DNA from: Cadophora sp. MPI-SDFR-AT-0126
Lineage: Eukaryota > Ascomycota > Leotiomycetes > Helotiales > Ploettnerulaceae
NCBI GenBank assembly: GCA_020747065.1
Contig: JAGMVK010000015.1
Coordinates: forward strand, 930,001-994,000
Direction of reading: 5' to 3'
Length of the DNA: 64,000 bases
Within the stretch, counting starts at the first letter, position 1. Each line of letters begins with the position of its first letter. The notes beneath the pieces are model-generated. The model did not search any database. It had not been told where the DNA came from and worked only from the letters and a program-made list of their open reading frames with translations. Positions 47,790-57,105 of the stretch are shown in pieces. The translations under genes and the position numbers were made by a program.

Positions 47790-49157
47790 ATGCCTCTGTT
47801 CCAAGTAAGTTCACCACCGTCCATCAAACCTTAAGCTGACTTCCCCAGAAAATCCTCGGCGCAGCAAAGTCAGCCAAATCAGCTGCATCAACACCCACGA
47901 CGACCTCTGGAAACTTGTCTCCAACCATGGACATCCAACTTCAGAATCGGACCAAGTCCAACAATGTCTACGCGTACATCACCGGACTCGCACTCGACAA
48001 GGGGAATCATGTTTGCGTAATGAAAGCTGACGGAAAAACTCCATTCTATCCCGATTCGCCTTCGAAGATCCTCCAGCCACTATCAGAGAATTGTTCAATC
48101 AAGTTGGGTGCTCCGGGGAGTACGATTACAGTGACCATTCCTCAACTTGCTGGAGGTCGAATTTGGTTCTCTGTTGATAATGAATTGAAGGTGAGCTTCA
48201 ACTCAAGACATTCTTGCAGCTAAGTTCTGAATGTTTGTTTCTTCTCGGAATATCGCTTACTAGTTCATTAAGTTCCTCGTGAATCCGGGTCCCGCTCTCG
48301 TCGAACCATCAATATCAAACCCCTCCGATCCCAACATCAACTTAACTTGGGACTTTTGTGAATTCACATTCGCGAATAACTCAATCTACGCGAATATCAG
48401 CTATGTCGATTTTGTCAGCTTATCTGTTTCGTTAACTTTCGCTCCCAAAGACGGGGCTGAACAGAAGGTCCTTGGATTGAAGCCAGATGGATTTCAGCAC
48501 GTCGTAGATGGTCTCCGTGCGCAAGAAAATAAGGATTGGAGCAAGCTGATCTACGAAGCTAATGGGTAAGTCTCCCTCATCCCTTCATGCGGCATCGAGT
48601 TCGATAACTAAATTTCTTACAGAAAGCCTCTACGTGTCATGAGTCCAAACAACGGAATCGTAATGGCAGGAGGCAACCTCTTCAAAGGCTACTTTGAGCC
48701 CTACGTTGACCAAGTCTGGGACATGTACAGCAAATGCCCGCTCGCAATCGACACACATGCCCAGTGGGGCAAAGTGGACGGGCACTGTGGAAGCGGCCAG
48801 CTCGAATTCCCAGGGATAGGAGCATTCAACAAGCCATCTACCGCAGACATCTTCGGATGCAGTTCCGGCCCGTTCGCTAATAATGCTGGGGCTTTGGGAC
48901 CTCTAACTGCCAGGATCAGTGCAGGTTTCAATCGGACGACGCTATTAAATGAACAGGTCCATCCGAATGCTGAGAAGGTCGAGGACTTTTATAAGTTGCC
49001 TATCACGAATCACTATGCAAAGTTGGTTCATGAGGCGAATATTGATGGTAGGGGCTATGCGTTTCCGTATGATGATGTGCCGGCTGGGGGCGGTGGAGTT
49101 GATCAGTCTGGGTTCATCAATGGGAATCCGAAGTCTCTGCTTGTGACGATCGGTTGA
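47790..49157 (+). CDS. glycoside hydrolase family 64 (endo-beta-1,3-glucanase-like)
   Basis: GH64 enzymes cut beta-1,3-glucan, releasing mostly pentamers. Four exons (47790-47804, 47849-48190, 48273-48565, 48623-49157) join in frame to 394 residues. The first exon codes only five residues (MPLFQ). The family is recognised from the beta-sandwich start (MDIQLQNRTKSNNVYAYITG), RIWFSVDNELKFLVNPGPALVEPS, WDFCEFTFANNSIYANISYVDFVS, and the second-domain stretch GYFEPYVDQVWDMYSKCPL followed by the FGCSSGPFANNAG block. The third-exon acceptor could be 12 bases earlier (TACTAG), adding four residues. No clear secretion signal is present (head MPLFQKILGAAKSAKSAAS), so export would be unconventional or the protein is internal. 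The role could be wall remodelling or glucan use. Confidence 0.9.
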
Positions 49158-49647
49158 TGGTGTATCGACACGTTGGAGTGATGGGGGATTGATGTTATGG
49201 GTAGAGTCTCAACTTCTCAGATATCATGAAGATGTTCGTTTCCAGCAGACTTTGCCGTGGGTCCCTTCTGTGCCGTGACTGTGACTGTCGACAGTGTTGG
49301 AGCCCATCCATGTCAGCTCTATTTGCTGGCCTCGAAAGACCATGTTTATTTCCAGAGATATTTAAGCATATAGATCCAAACCTCGATCACTCCAAAGTGA
49401 AAAGTCATGGTCAACGAGACACAGTTGGAAAGCTGGTTACAAGAATTAGCGCCGGGCGGTTAAGGTTACTCGGCTTCCCGGCTGACGAACCGCTCTGCCC
49501 GCAATTTTATCCGGCGCGTCAGCATCAGGACAACAGCCAACTTTCAATCGACCGATACATACCCGAACAATAGGTCGTGCGCTCGATCCAGCACATTCTG
49601 TTCTACCTGCATTGGATCTACCCAGCGACTATTTTCAAACGCCCTCC
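49158..49647. promoter_or_regulatory. upstream region of the zinc-cluster regulator, CGG/CCG-rich patch
   Basis: This is non-coding DNA before the regulator. Positions 49451-49501 contain at least six CGG or CCG triplets in 50 bases (GCCGGGCGGT, CTCGGCTTCCCGGCTG). CGG half-sites are what Zn2Cys6 proteins bind, so self-regulation is possible; this is inference only. Confidence 0.35.
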
Positions 49648-52077
49648 ATGTCCGCGGATCCACAGCTACCTCCACCGCGGAAGCGCGTTTCGCAGGCTTG
49701 TCAGCCTTGTGGATTGAAGAAGGTCAAGGCGAGTACAATCGGCCGGATCTGCCTCCAAATACTTCAATAGAATTCATGCTGATAATGACTATATCTACAG
49801 TGCGACGGTACCTATCCGACTTGTACCCCTTGTCAGTACAAACAGATTGAGTGCACATACGGCATCTCGAAGCGTAGTAGAGCAAGAACGAGTATTGGGG
49901 AAAGTCCACGACCACGACCTCCTCCACCAACATATACGTCCCAGAGTCCAGCTCAAAACACGGCTACTCAGAGTCCCTACACTGCTTTAGACAATCCACA
50001 AGCTTCTCGAATATCTTCGCGACCAGTGCCAGCTCCTAGCTCTGTCCGCAATGTGTCACCGGAGCTTTCTTCTCGGCTGCTACAAATATACTTCAATTGC
50101 ATGCACCCCCTATGGCCTATGCTGTACAAGCCTTTGTACACAGTAAGCACTCCTATCTTCGCGCCTCATTACGCTCTACGTATATTTTGATTTGGATAAG
50201 TGACTGACTCTGGTACTCTCCAGTCCATTGATTATGGATCGCCAGCGGATATGATGCACCCAGCTCTCGTGGCAGCCATATTCTGTATCGCTTCATGTGT
50301 TGACAGGCCGACACAACACACTCCTAATACCATTGTCCAGAAATACCCCGAGCCCAGACAATTCCTGCAAGAAGCTCTGGATATCCTCCAGAGGGACAGC
50401 GGAAGCAAGGAACCTCAGATGATAAATGCGTTGTCGCCGTCAATAACAGCTTGCCAGGTCCTGACTATTTTGGCTCTACAGCAGCATGGCGTTGCGGAGT
50501 TTGCTCAAGCTGCCATCCTCTGCTCTTTGGCGGCTGGAATGGCCATTGATCTGCGGTTACACCGTCAAAGCGATTCGGATGATCCGATCCAGGTTGAGGT
50601 TAAGTCTAGATTGTGGTGGAATCTTTATATCCTTGATAAGATGATTTCTTCCGATATGGGCAAGCCAGGTCAGTCCACATTTGCGGTTGCAGGCCAGATG
50701 CCGTGAATCTATAGTCTTGAGAACAGGCTCTACACCTCGAAATGATTAGACGAAGCTGCAGTGACTCATGCTAACATGTGAAATAGTCCTGTTACGAGCA
50801 GAAGAAACTGATGCACCATATCCCTCGGTCTCCGAAGCGGACGAATTTGAGTTGATGTCTACCCAAGCTGGGAACCAATCAACATCTGGGCAATTCAGAA
50901 ACACGTCTATCAAGTTACGCACTCTTTCTGGGCTCCACTCAACAATCGAACTGTCCAAGATCTTCGAAAGAGTATCCCGGGAGATTTACGGTATCGTTGC
51001 TAGGAGAGCGATTCGTGAGAATCAAGTTGCGGGACAAGCAAAGAGAATGGAACTGTGGGCTGTTTTGCAAGAGTGGGAACGACAAATGGAAGCATCGCCG
51101 CTCCGGCTAGACTTGAGCAAAGACTTGACATCTGTCCCTGCGGCTATCACCAACTATGTGGTATGTTGATAGTCCCGATCTCCATCAGACGATGTCTAAT
51201 CGAACCAGATCAATTGGCACTGCACCATTCTTCTCCATCGTCCATTCATTGCACGATGGTCTTCGAATCCCGTGGGAAGTGACTCTCCCCACCCACTTGA
51301 CGTGTGCTTGGAGGCAGCAAAAAATATTTGTATCGTCCTCGAAAAGTACATCGACCGCCTCCTGGGACTGCCATGTGACATGGTGTTTAGTGTCTTCACG
51401 GCCGCGAGTACTCTATTGTACCACTCAAAAATGTCGAAAGAACCAACCCCTGAAACGAGCAGACGCCTGAAGCTCTGCATCCATTGGTTGTCGATATTGG
51501 GCAAGTCTTGGAAAAGCGCTGGTGCTCGCCACCAAATGTTGTCCGAAAGTGAGTTTTCGCACCCTTTTTCCGTCAGCGATTTTGAACGTGTTTCATTAGA
51601 CTGACCTGCTAGTGTTTGACCTTCCGCAAGAACTCCGAAGCCTAAATAGCTCTAATCCCAGAATCTTACGTTCGCCCAGTGAGTGCTTTCTGATTTCCGT
51701 TTCCTTCACATAATCACAAAGGGATGCGACATCATGGCGGGTTCCATCTCCAAACATGATACAACATTTCTGTTACCCTTAAGTATCTATTGAATCGCAC
51801 TAATATATACTGTTCTTTAGCGCCTGAAGGCTCCCATCAAAGCCAAAAATACACGGCTGAAACAGCTACACCTACGCTTCATGCTCCTGTGCCAAATCAG
51901 TCGAATGGATATCACTCTACTGCAGTTGAACAAATCCCGCAGTTTTCCACTGAAGACTGGGGATTTTTGCGAGACTTCGGCGATGCATCCGATGAATTCT
52001 TTGCATTCGATGTGCAGCTACGCGGTCTCCTCGATGGTGGATTTGGACTCGACAACATCAACAACTATCCTGGATGA
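49648..52077 (+). CDS. Zn2Cys6 (zinc binuclear cluster) transcription factor
   Basis: Seven exons (49648-49728, 49801-50142, 50224-50668, 50787-51160, 51209-51548, 51613-51678, 51821-52077) join in frame to 634 residues. The DNA-binding cluster, residues 18-45, has exact C-x2-C-x6-C-x6-C-x2-C-x6-C spacing (ACQPCGLKKVK, then CDGTYPTCTPCQYKQIEC). A basic linker (SKRSRARTS) follows, then a Pro/Ser-rich region. The middle (about 130-500) is the fungal-specific regulatory domain, seen from SPADMMHPALVAAIFCIA, RLWWNLYILDKMIS and PYPSVSEADEFEL. The acidic, aromatic C-terminus (EDWGFLRDFGDASDEFFAFD) is a likely activation segment. The first intron is GC-AG (AAG/GCGAGT) and splits the zinc cluster. 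It ends tail to tail with the permease gene, 234 bp away, and is probably the local regulator of the amine genes. Confidence 0.93.
49729..49800 (+). other. GC-AG intron inside the zinc-cluster codons
   Basis: The donor reads AAG/GCGAGT and the acceptor CTACAG. No GT donor in the area restores the frame, while this GC donor joins GLKKVK to CDGTYPTC exactly as the family requires. Retention would alter the reading just after the second cysteine, so DNA binding depends on its removal. Confidence 0.85.
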
Positions 52078-52311
52078 GGCAGTCTAGTTCTGAACACACG
52101 TCTCGGCTTCACTTCACAACAACAAATGCCATTGACGAAACTTTCCAGAATCGGGCCAGCGAAGCCGAACTTGGCAAAATTAGAATGCGCTTTTTCCTAA
52201 TTGAAACATGCTTCCCGAAGCAATGTGCACAATCGTCCTGGATAACTCGTTGTCTGTCCAAGCAATCTCCTTGCATCACTCCACGATGTCCCATCGCTTC
52301 TTCGCCAACTT

Positions 52312-54107
52312 TCATAGAATAGGTCCTGCATACTTTCCCTTGCCTGAGATGAAGAAGAACACCATCCCAGCAACCAACCATCCCCCCATCACGACAATGG
52401 CATAATTCATGTTCTGTGGCGTCACAGGCTGCAATGTCGGGAATGTGCTGAACACAATTGCAACCACCAGCCAGCAGATTGCCGCCACGTTGGTAACTGG
52501 CCCGAGAACATTTCCCAGCTTGAAGGGTCCAAATTTGCCTACCAGCTTCCTTCTGCCATACAGAGCCATATAGACAATTGGCAGCAGGTACGAGGTATAC
52601 ATGCCGAGGATCGCCATAGATAGTATCGCATTGAATGCAGTACTGTTCCCTAGGTAGATGAAGCCCAGAAGCATTTCACAAATGGTGACGAGAACCACAG
52701 CCCGTACAGGAATTTGCAACGGAGTGTTGACGTGTGAGAAGTATTTCGAATATGGCGTCGCGGAATCGCGTGCGAAAGCCCAGAATGTACGGGAAGTTGA
52801 TGTACATCCGGCAGCATTGGCTATGATCACGCTGTTAGTAGTTGAATTTCTTACTGGTCTTGCGATCTAGAAGCGTCAAGAGACGTACCGGCGACTGCAA
52901 TCAGGGTGGGCACCAGGATGAGAACTGTTGCCCCGCCTTTGCTCTGGGTGACATTCAAGAAAAGTTGCATGAAGGGAAAACCAGTTGCGGAAGTGAGGAG
53001 CCCCTCAAGATCACCGAGCGAGAACAGGAGCATTATTGCATATCCAAATCCCATGATCCCATTCACCACCACACTTCCAACCATTGCAATTGGAACGTTC
53101 CGCTCTGGTCGCGGCATTTCCTCTGCCAAATGGCATGCGGCATCGTATCCTAGGAAGGGATATACTGTGCTGAGAAGACCGACGAGCCAAGACACGCCCT
53201 GACTGGACCAACCGCTGCTGTTTGTCACCTCGACGAATACGAATTGCGCATCATGCTTTGGAGCCATGGCACCTAACACTGCCATGATTGCCACAAATCC
53301 CACGATGTGGATGATACCTGCGCTATATCAGTTTGGACCCAACATCTCTTAGTGTATGATTGAACGAACCAGACGCCAGATTTGTATGTGGGAGGACCTT
53401 GGATCCCCATATGTTCACAACAGCCGAATATAGGATGATCATCCAGTAGAACAACATACCTTGCCACCGCTGCGGCACATATCCGTCGTTGTTCACTGTG
53501 ATCAGAGCTTGGAGCTGCAGTCCAGCTGCAAACGCTGCGGATGCGGTAAGTACGATTTGTCCTCCGATGGAGATCCAGCCTGTGAACCAGGAGCCAACGA
53601 GCATCTGGCTCTTCGGCGCCAGTGCTGCTACCCAGTGGTATTGCCCTATTCAGTGTCAGTGGCAGCCCAGACAGTGTCCCAATTGCGACTCGCGATTTTG
53701 TCCAGTGGTGAATATCAATTTGAGGACCAGGACTTACCTCCAGCGGTAGGGTAAATTGAAGCGATCTCGGCCAATGAAGCTGCAATAGCTACAGTTCCAA
53801 CGAATGAAATGATGCTTTGCTCATAGTCAGCTATCTTCCCTTCGCAAATTGACAGCCGATGGAATCAGACATACTAGTTGTAGAACAAACACGGGGCGCC
53901 TCCATTCGTCAATGCAGCAGCAACAACACTCCCCAGAGCCTCCCATGTTGCCATCAAGCAAACGCAGAGAGAGCCAAGCGACCAGATCGAGAATTCTCGA
54001 CGAAGTTCTTCGGCATAACCCCTCTCTGAAATGAAGCTCTTGGCTTGGGCATCCTGGGGAAGCTTCTTCTCCATATCCACTCCGGCGTCCATCTCATTCG
54101 TGGCCAT
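52312..54107 (-). CDS. APC-superfamily amino acid/GABA/choline-type permease
   Basis: Five exons (54107-53875, 53814-53738, 53645-53370, 53317-52889, 52820-52312) join in frame to 507 residues with about 12 transmembrane segments. The soluble head ends in RGYAEELRREFSIWSLGSLC, typical of the fungal GABA/choline permease group. Next come ATWEALGSVVAAALTNGGAPCLFY, then ASLAEIASIYPTAGGQYHWVAALAPK, the conserved first-third signature. FLGYDAACHLAEEMPRPERNVPIAM is the family motif in the middle, and ANAAGCTSTSRTFWAFARDSATP starts the last exon. It sits in the plasma membrane or vacuole and imports amines or amino acids. It shares a 603-bp divergent promoter with the flavin amine oxidase, so it probably brings in that enzyme's substrate. 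Confidence 0.93.
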
Positions 54108-54710
54108 CTCGGTAGTGTTTGGCTGAATGATGTGATACTGGCAGCAAAAGTGGTGCCTCGAGATTATGACTAACGTAAGAATCGTCTGAGAGATGGCAAC
54201 ATCGCCCTTTAAATGCCTTCTTCCTTAACCGCAGACATGGATACAGATTGTGATATCTGAGTATCTTAACATCCATCTAGATAACAGTGAAGATAGGACT
54301 ATCAGCGGGTCTGATTCCGCGTGCTTCACGATAGCAATTCCGGGGTTCAGGACTAACGTGCCAAGAAGCTGTCACTTGACGGCAATTCCGTGCGTTCCTT
54401 TGCTTGAGTCAGGGTCTTTCCATGCAGGTACGTCCAATATCAGCTTCTCCGTTGCATAGCCGTGGATCCGGCACTGCGATGATCTGGGTATCTTCGGGTA
54501 TGGCAATGCAGACCTCCCCGCACCCGACGGCATATCTTCAAGCGATCTGAATAATCCGGATAGCAAGTACTAATGCCGTTCTTCAATTGAAAAAATGAGG
54601 CGTGAGTCGAATAGAGTCGTACTGGCAGACACGTATAAGTCTCTCGATTCTTCGTGAAGTTGTTCTGCATCAAGCACAACATCCGAAGATCCCAAGCAGG
54701 AATCGCAGTC
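54108..54710. promoter_or_regulatory. divergent promoter of permease and flavin amine oxidase
   Basis: This 603-bp stretch lies between two head-to-head genes of the amine cluster. It contains a tight group of GATA-factor sites (see next entry) and scattered CGG/CCG triplets (for example 54470, 54525). Co-regulation of both genes is inferred from the arrangement. Confidence 0.7.
54279..54334. promoter_or_regulatory. cluster of four HGATAR (GATA-factor) sites
   Basis: AGATAA lies at 54279-54284, AGATAG at 54291-54296, CTATCA (TGATAG on the minus strand) at 54299-54304 and CGATAG at 54329-54334. AreA/NIT2-type nitrogen regulators bind HGATAR, best when sites are paired. Three sites within 26 bp is far denser than chance. 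Binding is inferred. Confidence 0.6.
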
Positions 54711-56278
54711 ATGGCAAGTCTTTCTCGAGACGGCTACCAATGGACGGCGACCACGGGACTAACCCCAGGTGTTCCGACCATTGGTCTCATCGAACCATCC
54801 TTCAATACTAAGGGCCAGGATCAAACCTATGATCTAATAATCGTCGGTGCCGGGTATGCTGCACTGACGGCTGCCCGCGACGCCACTCTTTCCGGTATGT
54901 TTACTTTGTCTACGGAACTTGTCATTGTCCACCATACATCATCTCAAGAACGCTGCTAACTTTATATTTCTCAGGTCTGAAGGTTCTCCTTCTAGAAGCT
55001 CGTGACCGCATTGGTGGTCGCTCATGGTCATCCAATATCGGCGGCTACCCTTTCGAGATGGGCGGCACATGGGTTCACTGGGCTCAACCACAAGTATGGC
55101 GAGAAATCTGTCGGTACAACTTGCGCTCAGCTCTCGAAGTTTCTCCAGACTACACTTCCGGCCGTAATACTTTCTCACTCTACACTGCCGCTGGTGGGAA
55201 GGATGCCCATGAGCTCAGCCATGCCGAGGAGGACGCACTGATGATATCTTCCATTGAGAAGTTCTTCAATGTAGACGGCCACCAAGGTCGAAGCATCATG
55301 CCGAGACCGCACGATGAGTTCCATAGTCCAGACGTCCGCGCCTACGATGATTTCACGGCTGCGGATCGCCTCGCCCAAATCAAAGACGAACTTACTGGTA
55401 AGGAAGAAGCAGTGTTGAAGGCGTGGCTGCTGCTCATGAGCGGCGCCAGTCTGGAGACGAGCTCATTTTACGAGCATCTCCACTGGTGGTCGCTATGCGA
55501 ACATAGCTACAAGGGTGCCGTCGACTTTCTCATCAAGTACAAATTCCGAGATGGACAGAGCGCTTTCGCACTCAAGTTCTGGAACGAAGCCCTCAGCACT
55601 GGCAATCTGCACTACCTCTTCAACACCCCCATATCAACCATCTCCGATAGCCCCGACCTCACAACAGTCACCTCAATAGCAGGCATCGTCTTTAAAGCCC
55701 GCAAAGTCATATCCACAGTCCCGCTCAATGTCCTCTCCACAATCACCTTCTCATCACCACTTCCCGACCTGAAAGCTCAAGCCATCGCAACAGGACATAT
55801 CCAGCACACCACTAAGCTCCACGCCGAAGTATCCAACACCGACCTGCGCAGCTGGTCTGTAATAAACCCCTCCTCCAAACTCGTCTTCGCTTTCGGCGAC
55901 GGTACCACGCCCGCAGGCAACACCCACATCGTCGGTTTCGGCGCCAACTCCAACCGTCTCGATCCTGAGCTAGACATCGAAGCCACGAAGAAAGCTCTCA
56001 CTAACCTGACGCCCATGCATATTGAGCGCCTGGTGTTTCATAACTGGTCGAAGGATCAGTATGCTAAAGGAGCCTGGTTCTTCCCTGGAAAGAGCTTTGT
56101 GACGAGGTTTCTGGGGGCGTTGAGGGAGAGGCATGGGAATGTGCATTTTGCGAGTAGTGATTGGGCGGTGGGGTGGAGGAGTTTTATTGATGGGGCGATT
56201 GAAGAAGGGGGACGGTGTGCGACGGAGGTTGTGGAGTGTCTGAGAGTGGAGAAGAAGAAGAAGTTGGAGGCTAGATGA
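54711..56278 (+). CDS. flavin-containing amine oxidase (monoamine-oxidase type)
   Basis: It oxidises primary amines to aldehyde, ammonia and hydrogen peroxide with FAD. Two exons (54711-54894, 54975-56278) join in frame to 495 residues, normal for fungal MAO-N-like enzymes. The Rossmann motif DLIIVGAGYAALTAARDA is at residues 41-58, followed by LLLEARDRIGGRSW, GYPFEMGGTWVHWAQPQVW and WWSLCEHSYKGAVDFLIKYK. The C-terminal FAD-contact region reads HFASSDWAVGWRSFIDGAIEEGGRCATEV. The usual GAGFAGL is here GAGYAAL. The protein ends KKKKLEAR, so unlike many fungal amine oxidases it has no SKL-type peroxisome signal. The ATG at 54711 follows a leader within the divergent promoter shared with the permease. 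It probably acts on imported amines together with the copper amine oxidase downstream. Confidence 0.9.
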
Positions 56279-57105
56279 CGACTTGCTGAATGATTCAATA
56301 AATAGATATTTGATACCGAGCTAGATACCCTTTCCCTTCCTAGACTTCTGTTCACCGAATTGTTTGTGACTTTTCATAAATCTTTGAGGAGGGTCTTCTT
56401 TACCGGTTGTGATGAGCTCTAAAGTGGTAAAAGTACCATTGACAATGCATTTCCTCTCCCTGCGTAGATTCAGGCATGTTGTACATCGATCGTTCAGCTG
56501 TGACATATGATGAGGCTTCGAAAGCCCCAGAACAGCAATATACCAGGAATAATGGTAACGACAAATTACGTTGTACAGGGACGTCGGTACTGGACACGGT
56601 ATTTACCTTGCTCGCCCAACTCGATAGAAGCGGGGTAATGTCCAGTCAGCTCTGAAGCAGTGATGTATCGTCGGCTGCAGCTTCCCAAGAGAGCAAAGTC
56701 TCAAACTCTGACTGTCGTGATTGTCCAACCATGTGCAGTTCGTTCTGGTGTCTTGGACACGGGTAGATGGTGGCCCGGGACGTACCCGAGAGATACCCGT
56801 AACACTGACGAATGGACGTTCGATAAAGTAGGCTATCAAAGTTGCACCGTATTTTACACGGGTAATCTGATAAAGGATAGAAAGTTGATCCATCGAAATT
56901 TTGATACACGGGTAAGACATTCTGTTCGCACCCGAGTATTGCTGACCGAAAATTAGAATGGCCTGACTTGTACGTCCCCGCACTCAAGCCGGCCGGGGAT
57001 AGTCGATCAAGATTTCAATGTATATAAATACTTACCGGCCTGTTTTCTGGACCTTATCTACACTACTTCCTCTCGCATTATCCCCTTTCTCATCCATCAA
57101 TTATA
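56279..57105. promoter_or_regulatory. promoter region of the copper amine oxidase gene
   Basis: This 827-bp non-coding stretch carries GATA-type sites CGATAA (56821-56826), CTATCA (56833-56838), TGATAA (56868-56873) and TTATCT (57054-57059). It also has a CCGGCCGG palindrome near 56990 and a TATA box at 57021. The pattern fits nitrogen-source control. Confidence 0.55.
57021..57028 (+). promoter_or_regulatory. TATA box of the copper amine oxidase gene
   Basis: TATATAAA lies 85 bases before the ATG at 57106, a usual distance in fungi with a short leader. It is seen directly; function is inferred. Confidence 0.6.

Noticed and set aside
53461..53754. 97-codon plus-strand frame within the permease gene
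   Set aside because: It is antisense to the permease exons and introns, whose membrane motifs and splice joins are consistent.
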